Shown here in pieces: positions 23,549-35,280 of a stretch of 64,000 bases of DNA. The DNA is from Panorpa germanica (lineage: Eukaryota; Arthropoda; Insecta; Mecoptera; Panorpidae). The translations under genes and the position numbers were made by a program. The notes under the pieces were generated by a model. It did no database searches, was not told the DNA's origin, and worked only from the letters and a program-made list of their open reading frames with translations. Numbering within the stretch: position 1 is the first letter of the stretch; the number at the start of each line of letters is the position of its first letter. Location of the stretch: the NCBI GenBank assembly GCA_963678705.1, contig OY783207.1:3100001-3164000 (forward strand), given 5' to 3'.

Positions 23549-26500
23549 CTACAATAATGAAATAAACTGTAAAATATTGTTATGCAATTGTACTACGCGA
23601 AATTCTAAGGTAACATCGCCCACAGAACGCGCTATTAATGATGCATATCTATCAGGCGTAGTTTTACCAATTAATTACAAAATTTGAGCAAAGTATTATT
23701 TCAAATGTTCGCTCTAGTAAGCCAGATATCATTGCTTTTGCTGGAGATTTGTGCACTGTTTTCATAATCTAGATTCAACTTTCTTTGCCTGCTTTAGATA
23801 AGAATTACGCCTGAATGACCTGTCTATATAAATAGTTTTTTAGATAAAAAACAGGAGAACTAAGAAATTAGACTAGTACATCAGCGTTTGAAATAGTGAA
23901 TCAGATGGTAAACAATGCTATCTTGAATTATGTAATAAACACACAAAATTTCTTGCGTTGATGTTTAAGCCGTTGAGGTCAACACTAAACTATAATTACA
24001 TATTAAACAATAATACTTAATTAACTGGTTTAAAAATATATCTCGCATTATTTGAAATGTTGTTTTTTATGTATATTAATTAGTAGATGTTTAAGCGCAT
24101 TAACAGTAATGAACGGTGTCTATGTATTAGATAAATTTGTTGACTAATCACTTTATAGATTTATATGTATTTGTAGAATATACAACAGCAAGCAGTCAAT
24201 GCAAACAGGTATCTATCAAGTCTATTTTTAACATTGCGGTCTAAACCCGCAGCCGCTCTCTAATTTGAAAAGTAACTCAACAAGCCCCTGTGGCCCAATG
24301 GATACGGCATCGGCCTCCTAAGCCGGGGATTGTGGGTTCGAGTCCCACCAGGGGTAAACTTCCTTTTGCACATTTCTTAATTGTTCTATTTGTACTTATA
24401 TTAATTAAAAATAATGTATTAACAATTTGTGACACAATTGGGTTCATATTTTTACCAAAAGCCTGCATATTATAATGAATAGAGTTTACTGAAATATATG
24501 CAACCTGACTTACATTACTTTAGCGTTATAACGCATACAGTCCCAATTTATGGTAGGTATCAAATAGGTTGTAATACTACTTAATATAATACAACAATTA
24601 TTTACCTTTGCGTGATTTGAAGAAAACGTGACATTGTTCACATTTGTAGAGAGGAGCCGGTTGACCAGTGGTTGCCGCATGGAATTTGTATTTGTGACGA
24701 TACCAATGTGTCCGACTTGCCAAAATTTCACCACACATTTTACAAATAACAGACCCATCAGATCTGATAAGATACTCCAATAACTCGTTTTTATTCTTAA
24801 CTGGCGGGCAATCAGAATCCGTTTGTTTACTGGCAGTGTTATCATAATTTTCTTCAATTTTTGGCACTAGTAATTTATTGCTAGGTTCATCTGATAAGAA
24901 GTGAACGCCTGGTGCACTATCTACTAATGATGGGTTCTCAGATTCTGTGCTTTTGTACAAGTTTTCCGTATTTTTTTCTTCCTTAGGTACTAACTTTAAT
25001 GTAATTGTTGCTGATTGCATATTGCTATGATTTTGGTCATTTTCTTGGGTTCCAGAGTGGTTTATCACTGAAACTGTAAATATTATTGTTAAGTAAGGAA
25101 AACAGATTCTAAATAAAAAATGTTTCAGGTTTCATATTTTAAATAAATTAAACTTTCAATCGTATGATTTTTTTAAAATTACTTTTTTTATTTCAAATAA
25201 TATAAATCACACTTTACAAATATGTTATAATAATTTTTTTATATATATATATATATTTTGTATATATAACATCACTAATTAAAATTATTGTGTTTCTATA
25301 TTTCTTAAAATTTAATATTTATAATTGTTAGTAATAGGTAAGTAATATATAATAGAATCTCTGACGATTTATTTTTAAATATATAAACAGAATTTAATTA
25401 ATTGCACGTTGTTAAATATTATTCTAGCTACAGATAACCCACAATCAATTTTGGTGTACTTTGAAAGAAATTGATCAAAATCAATCGATACAAATACATC
25501 AATTTGATTTTGATCATTTTATACTTTGTACATATACTGATTATTTGATGTAGGTGGAAGGAAGAACTCGTGTTTGTGTTTACTGGCCTTTTTGAGAAAG
25601 CCTATTTAACTATAAAAATAATTAATATTATAATAAATTGAATATAAACAAAAACAACTGAAAAATATATATTTTTAAAAACCTATGAAATTGCGTTCCG
25701 CTACTATCACACTATATTACATATTATTTTTTATTTAATTTGTGCCATTGGTACTTATTGGAAATATATATACAGATTGAATTTGCTACAATAATGATTG
25801 TCTAAGTTATGCATTCCTGATTTATGGCAAAATAAACATTATCATCTTTGCGACGCCAACTTTTACAGTAGGGTGTATTCAAATTGTTTCACATTAGCAC
25901 ACTTGATCGTGAGATGAAGTTTTTACGTTAATGTTTATCAATACACCACTACCGATAATATTTATTGAATAAAGTGTGTTTATGCGAAAGAACTTCTTCA
26001 ATACACCCTACTGAAAAAGTCGGAGGTACAAGTAGTCAGTTCTACTGTGTTAAGTTTTACATTTTTGTTATAAAAAACTCAAGACTCTATATTTGGATCC
26101 TTTAAAAATTGGAGATTGAGAGAAAATGAATCAGTCATAAAATAAAATATTTTTACGCATTATATTACAGATAAAAATAATTTTTAAAATATAAATATGT
26201 ATTGCTTGTGAATTTTATAATTGGTTAAGTTTTACTTATATATTAATTGCGCAAAATGTTTTGGTATATAAATGATTACTCTGAATAAATAACTTTGTAA
26301 AAATTTGTAGAAAACAAGTTTTGGCTCATTTTGCAACTCATTCTAAGTTTCATCTTTTAAAAAATAAAAAAAATTATATAAATATTTTAAATCCTAAATA
26401 ATCCTTTTTAAGGAAGACTTTACTATACTTTAAATAAAATAATTTGATATCCTTGCATAAAATGATATTAAACAATAACATGTTCAATAAAAAAAAATTG

Positions 26501-29500
26501 TAAAACATTAAATATTAAATAAATTTTTTTTGTTTAAATATCACAACTAAAAACACATTTTTTTTTTGAAACAAACGCCAAGCTAAATGTTTTGCTAAAA
26601 ATTATAAATTTTAGATAAGAAAAATTAATTGAAGACTATAAAAAGACAAAAAACTAAATTTATCAACTTTGAATAATTAATGTTTTTAAAAAAACATTTC
26701 TATTATTATCATTTATATAACTACATTACGTTTAATTTCCTTATTTCTTATAAAAACAATTTTTTTTCTAACAAAAAAATGATCTAACCGAATCCTAAAT
26801 TATTTAACAAAATCTTTTCACGTTTAACACCCATCACCTATAGGTTTCATCTCTAATGTATAGCATATATAATTTTGTTATTTATATTTGTGCAAAATTA
26901 GCAGCTATTTCAAATAACTGTATTTTAATATTTTTATATATATATAACTTCATATGTGGTTGAACTTACTTCAATACATATAACATTATGCTTGAACTCT
27001 TACCATAATAATCTAAGTTCCATGTTTCATTATAATACCCCAAGTATATGTAATTGATTGGTAAATGTAATATTATGTTGAACCACAGATTGTCCTTTGC
27101 ATTTTAAATTTATAATAACTAAAACAAAAACTTTTCATTATAACTAAATATATATTTAATTCTATTATTTATATATGTATATATCAATATATATTTTATA
27201 TTCTCTAATATATAACAAAAAACTATATATCGTTTAAAATAAGACTAATCGTTTTCAAAATATAGTGCTCCGATAGATAACTTAATAAAACGAAATTAGA
27301 TAAATTACGAACAATTAAAAGCATCTAAAAATAATATTTGCTCTGAAAACAATCAATTTTAATTTGACAAAGAGTGCAACGAAATTAAATTAATTGATAT
27401 ATAAATTATATTGTTGGTCATTTTCATTTAAAATATACGTGTTCGCTGATTTTTTTTTATTATTATTAATCACAAGAGTTTTGAACCGTTTTATAGTCTG
27501 CACCCGCAAAATAAATATACTATTCTTTTTTTGAGGCAGTGATTGTTAATTGATTCATAATATAACAGGTAATAATTACCTCTTATATGTGTATTAATTA
27601 CATTTTAATTAGAAAGGCATTTTTAGCACCATATTTTAAATATACTTTTCATGATTAACAAATTTTTAAAAGAAATTTATAAGTTTATCTGATAACATAA
27701 AATATATCTTATTATCTTTTTTAATTATTGCGTATATAATATATATAATATGTATTTGTATGCACACTGCTTTGAAGCCTACTACTTAATAGTATTGTCA
27801 ACTCAACTTTAAAGCATTATTATTATTTATTTGAATAATATATGAATCTAATCATTTTTACACTAAGTAAAAATCTAACTGGCATGTTAAGTGAATTTAA
27901 AGATACTATTATTATATATTGATTCACATTTTATTCAAATAAATTGAATACCTAATAAAAATGTTCAGCTTATTTAAACTATATCAACATTTACGTTTGA
28001 AAAGGTTTACAATCTACTTGAGTGGTAGGTTGTTGCTGAACCTGCAGCCCATCCAGGGGTATTTGTTGTTGAAGATCTTCTATACCAGGTGGCATGTAGA
28101 AACCCATTGGAAAAACACAATCTTTTGGCATATAACAATCATGAGTTGTTTTCATATGATTTTTCATTTTATCCGGCCTTGAAAATTCTTTAGCACAAAC
28201 AGGGCATGGAAACACTTTTCTTTGTTTTCCTTCATGATACAAAAAAGCATGTCTTTGAAATGAATATTTGTTCTTAAAAGTCTTTTGTATATTTTCTTTG
28301 GCACACTCTGTACATTGGTAAACCCCTTCATTAACGCTGGCATACCTGAACAGGTTTAAACCTCTTACTGACATCTCTGTTAGATGTTCTGCAGGATCAT
28401 TCGACGCTGAATTCGCACGTCTTCGAACCCGACGTCGAACTGGTTGCCTAGTTGGAGTTGGTGCCGTTCTTGCAGCATCCGTACCCCCTTGCTGGCCCGT
28501 ACTTCCTTCTGGTGTATTATTATTTAGACTGTCTGATTGAAATGCATGCATATTTGAAGTGATTTGATACAAAGCATTCGCGTTAGAAGTGGTCGCTGTT
28601 TGTGTTATCGGATTCACTCGAATTTTACCTTCCGATTTTAGAGACCTTAACATTTCCTGTTTAAAATCTACTGATGATGGTTCACTCTTCGGTGTTAATA
28701 GCCCCAATGGAGTTTTGTCTGTAGAAATAAATTTAATAATTAGTTAAAATGTCAACCTTATATATCGATACATTAATAATTGATAATATAATTATAAAGA
28801 AACTCATAGTTGAACAAATCAATATAAATAAAATAATGATCGCAAAGAAAATATTTACTAAAAAAATATTGAAAGGTACGATAACTCTGGGTAAAAAATA
28901 AACCTTGAAATTAATTTGTAGCAAGCTAGCAACATACTCGTACAAAAAGATTTGGGTATCAGCAAAAAATTTCATATGATAGTGCAAATTTGTTAGAGAT
29001 TCTATTCTATTTACGCTAATTGCGTTCAGTTGCGAGTTCTACATTTAGCAAAGACAGATTCAATTTTCAAGAAATGATATATTAAAACAATTATAATGAA
29101 AAATTGAATCATTAAAAATCAATGGAAGGTAAACTCACGATGGGGATGAAGGGGGTTTTAATTTAAAATTCTACTTCCGGAAATAGAAAAAACAAGGCCA
29201 TATATACAAACAAATTTGAGTTAAGAAACCATGTAATTTATAGATGACCCCTAATACATTATGCAAAATATATTAAAAATAATTTGATTTTATTAAAACA
29301 CAATAACGGATCTGAATTATCGGGGAAATATGTTGATTTCCGTTCTCGAAAATAAAAATAGCGGGAAAACAACACCATCTACAGAAACAAACGGGAAACA
29401 TAAATAATGTATATGAAATAAGGAAATGAAAAACATAAAAATAAGCCAGCTTAAAAAATGAAAATAGAAATATATAAAATACAACATTTATTTTGAAAAA

Positions 29501-32500
29501 TCATATAAATTAACTAAAAACTAGTAACACAATTAAGTAACTAAAAAATCTAAATCTAAATACACCAATAAAATAAATATTTATATAAACATAATTAATA
29601 ACAAAATATATTTGAAATAAGGTCTACAAATTAATAATAAAAAAATCTACTGAAATAAGTTTTTACCTGCCGATCCTAATATCCATCCTTGATGCTTGTA
29701 AGCTCACTATTGTTATAAGAAAAAATATTCAGTAAACAGTAAACTTTTTTCATTGTCTTATATTATAATTGGAATATTTGTAAAGGCAAACCTCAATTAT
29801 GTGATATTTGGTTCACCATTGATTGTACTTAGAAATTAAATACTACTTTAATAAATATTTTAAATTACCACACCACATATCCCAAAAATATAATCAAAGT
29901 TCTTATGAAAAATACATGAGTTTAAATATCTTTAAAATGTGAGATGACTCTAAATTTGGACTCCAAATTGAATAACCTAAATTAATTCAAATCACTAAGT
30001 GAAATACACTTGATAAAAAAATATAAACAATCACAATATCACGCAAAAGCGATATCAATTCAGGTAGATTTGAAGTTATTCAAAATTAGATCTACAATAT
30101 TTTATACTCCTTTTTAAAATACAAAAAAGCAAACGAATTATTAATTATAATATATTAATATTCATATTAAAAAATATTTTCATTTATTATATTATTTTCA
30201 GTTTAATATTTTATATATGTGTAAATACAATAAACAATAACTTTAATAAATAACAATTTTTACCCAATTTCTTTTATCTAAATATATATATATATGTATA
30301 TAAATATCAGTGCTTTAAAAATATATGAAATATATGCAAAAAGTGCACTTTTTTTGTTTGCTTAAAAACATTATTGGTAAATTGTTTTAGAAACATTACA
30401 AATAATTTTTTTATTGATACAAGTTATATCTAAATATATATTATCTCATTATTTTTTGAAATATATATTAATATTTTATTATTTTTAATTTTATTATATA
30501 AAATCTAAACTCTTTTAAGATAAGGCCATTTTACCACAATGTGATTTACTAATTAGTCTTATTCATTAGACATTATTGTTTTAAATATATTATTTATAAA
30601 TAATACAAATTATAATAATGTTTTATTAAGGAATATACTTGGAATAACAAGCTATATTCATAGATTCATAAATATTTCCTTCAAAAAGAAAAGAAATTGA
30701 GATTCCGAAAATGGAAATAAACACAAAACTTAAAAATAAATTCTTGAAAAACTTATTTTCCCAAAGTTTTCACAACAAAATTGAATAATAGAAATATTTG
30801 CACTCAGAATTTATTAAAATTGAATTTCAATTTAACAAATTTTAAAAACGATTCATGCTGAGATATTTGAAATATATATAAATCTATGAATATAACATTT
30901 TTTTCGTACTAATCTTGGTGTTTATGTATTATTTTCATATGAGCCACCATATTATCTTTTCTTGTAAATTCTTTTAAACAAATTGGACAAGGAAATACTT
31001 TAACATTTCTTTTATGAGAAGTAACGTAATGCCTGCAAAAATTACTAATATGTGTATAAACCCTGCTACAAACTGTACAACGAAAAATATTCTCGCCTTC
31101 TTTTACACAATAATCCCTCACTGATCCTTCAGATTCAGATGAATTTTTATTATATTTGAAATTATAAAATAAATTTTCGGAATTATAATCTGCATCTTGT
31201 AAACTATTATTATCACCTTCAGGTATAAAATTTGGTAAAATATCATTTATAATATTATTTTGATATAATTCTAAAGCCTCTTTTGTAAATTGGGGTTGGG
31301 AGAGTATCAAATTTTCATTTAACTTAGGTAATAATTTTCTCAGCTTTGAAGATGCCTTTGAATCGGAGTCTGGAGTATATTTATATTCCACTGGATCATT
31401 ATATTCATCTAATAATTGCTGACTGTCTGCTAATTTGTCTGATATACTGTTTTCAGCACTGTGCTCGTGTTGGAATGAATCCTTGAAATTTATACATTTT
31501 ATTGGATGCTTGTTGTTATCTAAAAAGAAAAAGATCCATGAAATGATTTTCCAACATTTAAAAAACCTTTAAACGTTCATTCATTATCTGAATATCAAAA
31601 ATTGCTTATTATACAATAATCGTTTAGAGTCAGTTAACTTTGGTTGATACTTTTGTACCTCAGCTTTCATTTTTGTTGGAGTTAAAGATAACTGTAACTT
31701 AACCAAGCAAAATGCCTCTGCCATATTTTTCGTTACGTTAACTGCGGGCGGTCTACAACAAAACTAGATTTGAAGACCCCCCATTTGTTAGGTAAAACTT
31801 CTGATCTAAAGTGTAACTGATTATAAAATATCAGCCAATGTAGCTGAGTGTTATAAAATTATATTTTATGTTAAGTTTTAAAATTGATTACAATTAACAC
31901 TGATATTTAACCAAATTATGAATGAACGATTAAGGCCTTTGTTAAGGGAAAAGCTATAGGAAGTAAGCCGTGATGTGTAATTTAGTTTTAATTATTACAT
32001 TTACGATATTATTTGTTATTAGGTTAAAATTAAGACGCTGGCTCATATCCCTATTGCTCTTCCCTTTAAAAGAATTATTTCATTTATTTGATTGAAAAAC
32101 TCACCTGATATATTAAGATTATTCATGAAGCACAAAATAAAACGATCACTGACATTTAATTTAAAAAATACAAAATGAAAATGTATAAAAATTTCAATCT
32201 CGGTGAAATCCCTTTAGCTTTTCCCTTAATATACTAATAAAATAATAGTTAATCTTGAAATTATATACATAGTACACTAATAGCTAATTGATAAATAATA
32301 AATTGAAGTTAAATCTATGATAGACTTTTATAGTATCTAATGCTTTATCTAATTATTCATATTTTCTAACAAAATAAACATTTTCAAATAAATTCAATAG
32401 GAAACGATAATTTGTTCTTTCTCGATTTTGACTTTAAGTTTCTTAGGAGTTTAAAAAGTATAAAGTGTAAAGAACTTACCCGTGTATTCTTCTTTATTTG

Positions 32501-33356
32501 ATGATTTTCTTGGAGAATTTTCCTTCGAAGTGCTTGCTGTGGGTTCTTGTTCTTCTCCATCTCCTTCCATGGTTTCAATGTCATCATCTTCTCGTGTAGC
32601 ATTATCTTCTGACCCCTCGCCTCCAGACCCGCTGTTCTGAAAACCATCCATACCCATTTTCACTTCTAACATTTCCGGTGATCCTTGAATTAAACTGTCC
32701 CCGAGTCCTGCACCACCCAGTCGATTTTCATAATCATCCCTATAACTTTCTGAAGGACTTGACAACATGCCAGGAGTTCCGTTGGAACAACCAGAGAGCT
32801 TCCTTGGACGTCCACGTTTCCGTTTTGGTTGCGTTAGCGCATTTCCGAGTAATGGATTCATCATTAAATGCGATTGTCTGTTCTTGTGCGCCCCTAAATA
32901 AGGGTGTATTCTATGTAATTGTGGAGGTGGTGTTAATGTAGGTGTGACACTCTGTTGTTGCAACAATGAGTTTGTGATTGCTGGTAAATCACATTTTTCT
33001 TCATTTACTTCCGTTAAACCTTTAATTCTTAAACTCTCCGCTACCCTTAAAAACGCTGTAAGTCTTTCCTGATCCACAGAAACTTCACCACGGTACATGA
33101 AATCTAATAAGCTTTTCATATCTGAATAGGGCACATCTTTTAATATCACTATTGGATGTTTTTCTGGATGATTTAAAAATAATGCTTGAAAATATGGACT
33201 ACAGGCAGAAAGAACCATTTTATGGGCTTTCAAAAATTGACCTTCCACTGCTAGTGTTACATCTGTGAATGTTTCTGCATGCAATAACTGATCAAAAACT
33301 GATAACAAATTCGACTGGTGGTTGTTCCACCTAAGACAAAATCGCTGGGACGACAT
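23119..33356 (-). CDS. ttk: Tramtrack BTB zinc-finger transcription factor, three alternative 3' modules
   Basis: This is a nuclear DNA-binding repressor; in Drosophila, Tramtrack controls neural versus non-neural fate, eye and epithelial development. One shared exon (32480-33356; BTB, AT-hook, acidic tail; phase 1 end) can splice in frame to any of three 3' modules. These are the Ttk69-type at 30909-31519 (495-residue product), the Ttk88-type at 27991-28718 (534 residues), and a third module at 24606-25073 + 23383-23548 + 23119-23305 (565 residues). All three begin with an acceptor followed by two bases that complete the split codon, which supports mutually exclusive use. The BTB sequence matches Tramtrack far better than the related Broad, Bab, Lola or Mod(mdg4) as I know those families. 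Module use is inferred from phase and architecture; no transcripts were available. Confidence 0.92.
24284..24356 (+). tRNA. tRNA-Arg (anticodon CCT)
   Basis: A 73-base cloverleaf can be drawn: acceptor stem GCCCCTG with CAGGGGT (G-U closing pair) and discriminator A; anticodon stem TCGGC/GCCGG around loop CTCCTAA with anticodon CCT at 24317-24319 (reads AGG); T-arm GTGGG-TTCGAGT-CCCAC. There is no intron. Four Ts at 24364-24367 serve as the polymerase III terminator. It lies antisense within the ttk intron between 23549 and 24605. Confidence 0.97.
24364..24367 (+). terminator. Polymerase III terminator of tRNA-Arg
   Basis: TTTT, eight bases after the tRNA 3' end. Confidence 0.7.
24606..25073 (-). 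CDS. ttk: ttk third alternative 3' module, first exon (zinc finger 1 and half of finger 2)
   Basis: After TTTACAG the two bases TT complete a GTT codon with the shared BTB exon, and the frame runs open to AAAG|GTAAAT at 24606. A second acceptor six bases further in (TTTCAG) would drop two residues. The exon adds about 110 Ser/Glu/Asn-rich residues and a canonical C2H2 finger at about 403-424 ([20 protein letters not shown] then FH). It ends inside a second finger, after [12 protein letters not shown]. The reading-frame and phase match with the BTB exon argues that it belongs to ttk. It could instead be the 3' end of a separate zinc-finger gene whose promoter I cannot see. Confidence 0.82.
25857..26024. 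repeat. Small MITE in ttk intron (CAGTAGGGTGTATT ends)
   Basis: CAACTTTTACAGTAGGGTGT ATTCAA at the left pairs with the reverse complement of TTCAATACACCCTACTGAAA AAGTCG at the right. Length is about 168 bp, with no frame. A one-ended relative lies at 57271-57362. Confidence 0.8.
27991..28718 (-). CDS. ttk: ttk alternative terminal exon, Ttk88-type zinc fingers
   Basis: The acceptor TTTCTACAG at 28719 is followed by AC, completing a GAC codon with the shared exon. The frame is open to TAA at 27991-27993 and adds 241 residues. A basic cluster ([10 protein letters not shown]) precedes two fingers at about residues 428-454 and 464-485 of the 534-residue product. The first, [20 protein letters not shown], has a 17-residue loop between the second Cys and first His instead of 12; the second ([17 protein letters not shown]) is canonical. 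A Gln/Pro-rich tail of 49 residues follows. Matching the exon to Ttk88 rests on the [16 protein letters not shown] and [10 protein letters not shown] blocks, recalled rather than aligned. Confidence 0.88.
30909..31519 (-). CDS. ttk: ttk alternative terminal exon, Ttk69-type zinc fingers
   Basis: The acceptor CTTTTTAG at 31520 is followed by AT, completing a GAT codon with the shared exon, and the frame stays open to the stop at 30909-30911. The exon supplies about 140 Asn/Ser/acid-rich residues and then two C2H2 fingers at about 440-461 and 470-491 of the joined 495-residue product. These carry [20 protein letters not shown] and KEFTRKDN, the hallmark sequences of the Drosophila Ttk69 DNA-binding domain. 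Each finger is canonical (C-x2-C-x12-H-x4-H). The protein stops four residues after the last histidine, whereas Drosophila Ttk69 has a long C-terminal tail as I recall it. Confidence 0.93.
32480..33356 (-). CDS. ttk: ttk common exon: BTB domain, AT-hook and acidic linker
   Basis: It encodes residues 1-292 plus one base of codon 293. BTB/POZ domain at about residues 4-118 ([68 protein letters not shown]) for dimerisation and co-repressor contact. A basic AT-hook-like motif [10 protein letters not shown] lies near 177-186, and an acidic run ([16 protein letters not shown]) near 256-271. The exon ends ACGG|GTAAGT. The start was set at 33356 because the context GCCAAAATG is strong and the resulting [10 protein letters not shown] matches the family N-terminus. 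An in-frame ATG 45 bases upstream (33401) would add 15 unconserved residues. The exon begins at about 33432 after CTTTTCAG, leaving a short 5' leader with an upstream ORF at 33391-33423. Confidence 0.96.
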
Positions 33357-34570
33357 TTTGGCTGATGACGTGGTTGAAGTCCTTCTCAAATCATGTAACA
33401 TTTATTTTCTTTTGTATTGTCATTGATTTTTCCTGAAAAGAAATATAAAAAAAATTATTTGCGAAAAAAAATTTCAGCGAATCGTTGTTAATTGTGATTG
33501 GCAATAGAGGGAGACATTAATTAAATGTTATGCGAGATATTCTTTAAAAAACAAATCTACTATTACTCTGTAGTTGTATTTCAAGGTTTAAGTAAGACTC
33601 TTACAGGTGTCCCATGATTCTCACGCACATACAAACATACTGATGACGTAAATTACATCATAAACGCACATACTTGTTCCTGCTATGTAATACAAAGAGT
33701 AACAACAGAGTATCCCGGAAGTGTAAACAACATTACAATCAAACTTGTGAAGACAGTATTTATAGTCAATTGTTGCACGCGGGTCAACCCCTTTTATGGG
33801 AAATGGGCACAGCCCTTCCGCCATCTTGCTTTGTTATCGCTACCCCGCCTACTGGCGACCCCGAATTGCTAGAATCAACTTGTACGAACTTGTGCACGAA
33901 GTTTACGCAACCCTTTGCATTTACACACAAAACCTACACTTGTCAGCTATTTGTGATAAATAATTTTGAATAATAACACGGTATATAAGTTATTCATAAT
34001 ACACACTACTTTAGAAAGGGTTGTTAATTATTGATTTATTGAAAAATATTGATTTTTAATAGCAGAAATACATGAGTGCGACGACCCTGTAGTAGGTAAC
34101 CTTATTTTAAAACACAACCTAATGAAATTGTCATGAAGTATAAACGTTTAAAATCACTGTACACTCCTTCGCACATATTTAATATATAATTATAAGTTAC
34201 CTTAGCATTTTTAATATTTAAATAATAGCGAGGGTGTAAATCCAAAAAGGACACGAAACAATCACTACACATTTAGGACGCCATGTCAGCAATATTTTTC
34301 TTCTCGTTCGCGCTCGGGGTTACTCGCCCTTTAATCGCGGAATGGTACGAATAGAAAGTCGCCCTACGGGACTATCCGATACTGTACGAACAATTCCGAA
34401 ACAATGACGGAATACACCAGCATGGAAGGGAGCGGGTAGTTCGAACATCATAAATTCTTTAAACTTAACGCGAAATAACATTTAGGACATGAGTAATAAC
34501 AAAAAAAGAACGATTAAATACCGTTAGTTAGAATAAATGTTAAACGTAGATAATATTATACGGTTGTAAC

Positions 34571-34577
34571 ACTTACC
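34571..34577 (-). other. Candidate donor site of a ttk 5' UTR exon
   Basis: Reading minus, AAG|GTAAGT gives a perfect donor with the exon ending at 34577. It lies between the CpG-rich block and the BTB exon, whose 5' boundary is an acceptor at 33432, so a noncoding first exon ending here is plausible. A weaker donor (CTAAG|GTAACT) lies at 34201. Transcript data would decide between them. Confidence 0.4.
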
Positions 34578-34799
34578 TTAATAGGGTGACATTAAAATAA
34601 ATCCAAAAATAATCACACAATCACTTCAGTTTAAATTTAGAACATCCCCAGACAAAAATGTATCGCGCAATAGTATAGTAACAATATTATAAAAATAAAT
34701 TGAACATATTATAATGTTTTTTTCTTTTATAACACTTGTAGATTCACATAACTGTTTGTACTAGTATAACACTTAATAAAAACAATATCAGGGTTAGAA

Positions 34800-35280
34800 A
34801 GTTTTGAACTAAAGTAGGAATTTAGAAAATATGAACCAACAGGTCCGTGCGCCTGCGTCAGAGGAGAGGCGCAAAGACCGAATGAGAACAGCGAGAACAG
34901 AGCGGGGTAGAGTACCCTACCAGCAGCAGAGCATAAACCAGCCCGATTCAGCCCGACCAGAAAACTAAAAAAGAGTGGTGTGACGAACGGGCTGTCGACG
35001 GTGACGATGCGCTGGGGGCCTAAGGGGCTTGAGGGGCAGCGGGCTGGAACGACCGTTCGGGGCTACGAACCCCGTTCGCCTAATGCCTGATCCTGAGAAC
35101 GTAGCTTCATGAGAATGGAATATCAAAACAAATACATATATTGTATAGAGAGCCCCGCGGTCCGCGAGCTCACCCCGCGTACAGCAGCGGGCTCGGTGGG
35201 CTCGCAGGCGATGTCCTAGATCGCTCTACAACTAGTGCCGCTCTGCCACAGCCACGGCCGCTCCCTTATCATTTGTTGTG
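34800..35280 (-). promoter_or_regulatory. CpG-rich block, probable ttk promoter and first exon
   Basis: This is the only clearly GC- and CpG-rich stretch in a strongly AT-rich neighbourhood, with segments such as GCGGTCCGCGAGCTCACCCC and CACGGCCGCTCCC. It lies 1.4-1.9 kb upstream of the BTB exon and just above a consensus donor site. No TATA box is evident. Smaller GC-rich patches at 33770-33860 (with GCCATCTTG) and 34270-34440 may belong to the same control region or to alternative first exons. Confidence 0.5.

Noticed and set aside
24277..24475. Open frames of about 60 codons on both strands at 24.3 kb
   Set aside because: They are read through the tRNA-Arg gene; the cloverleaf explains the sequence.
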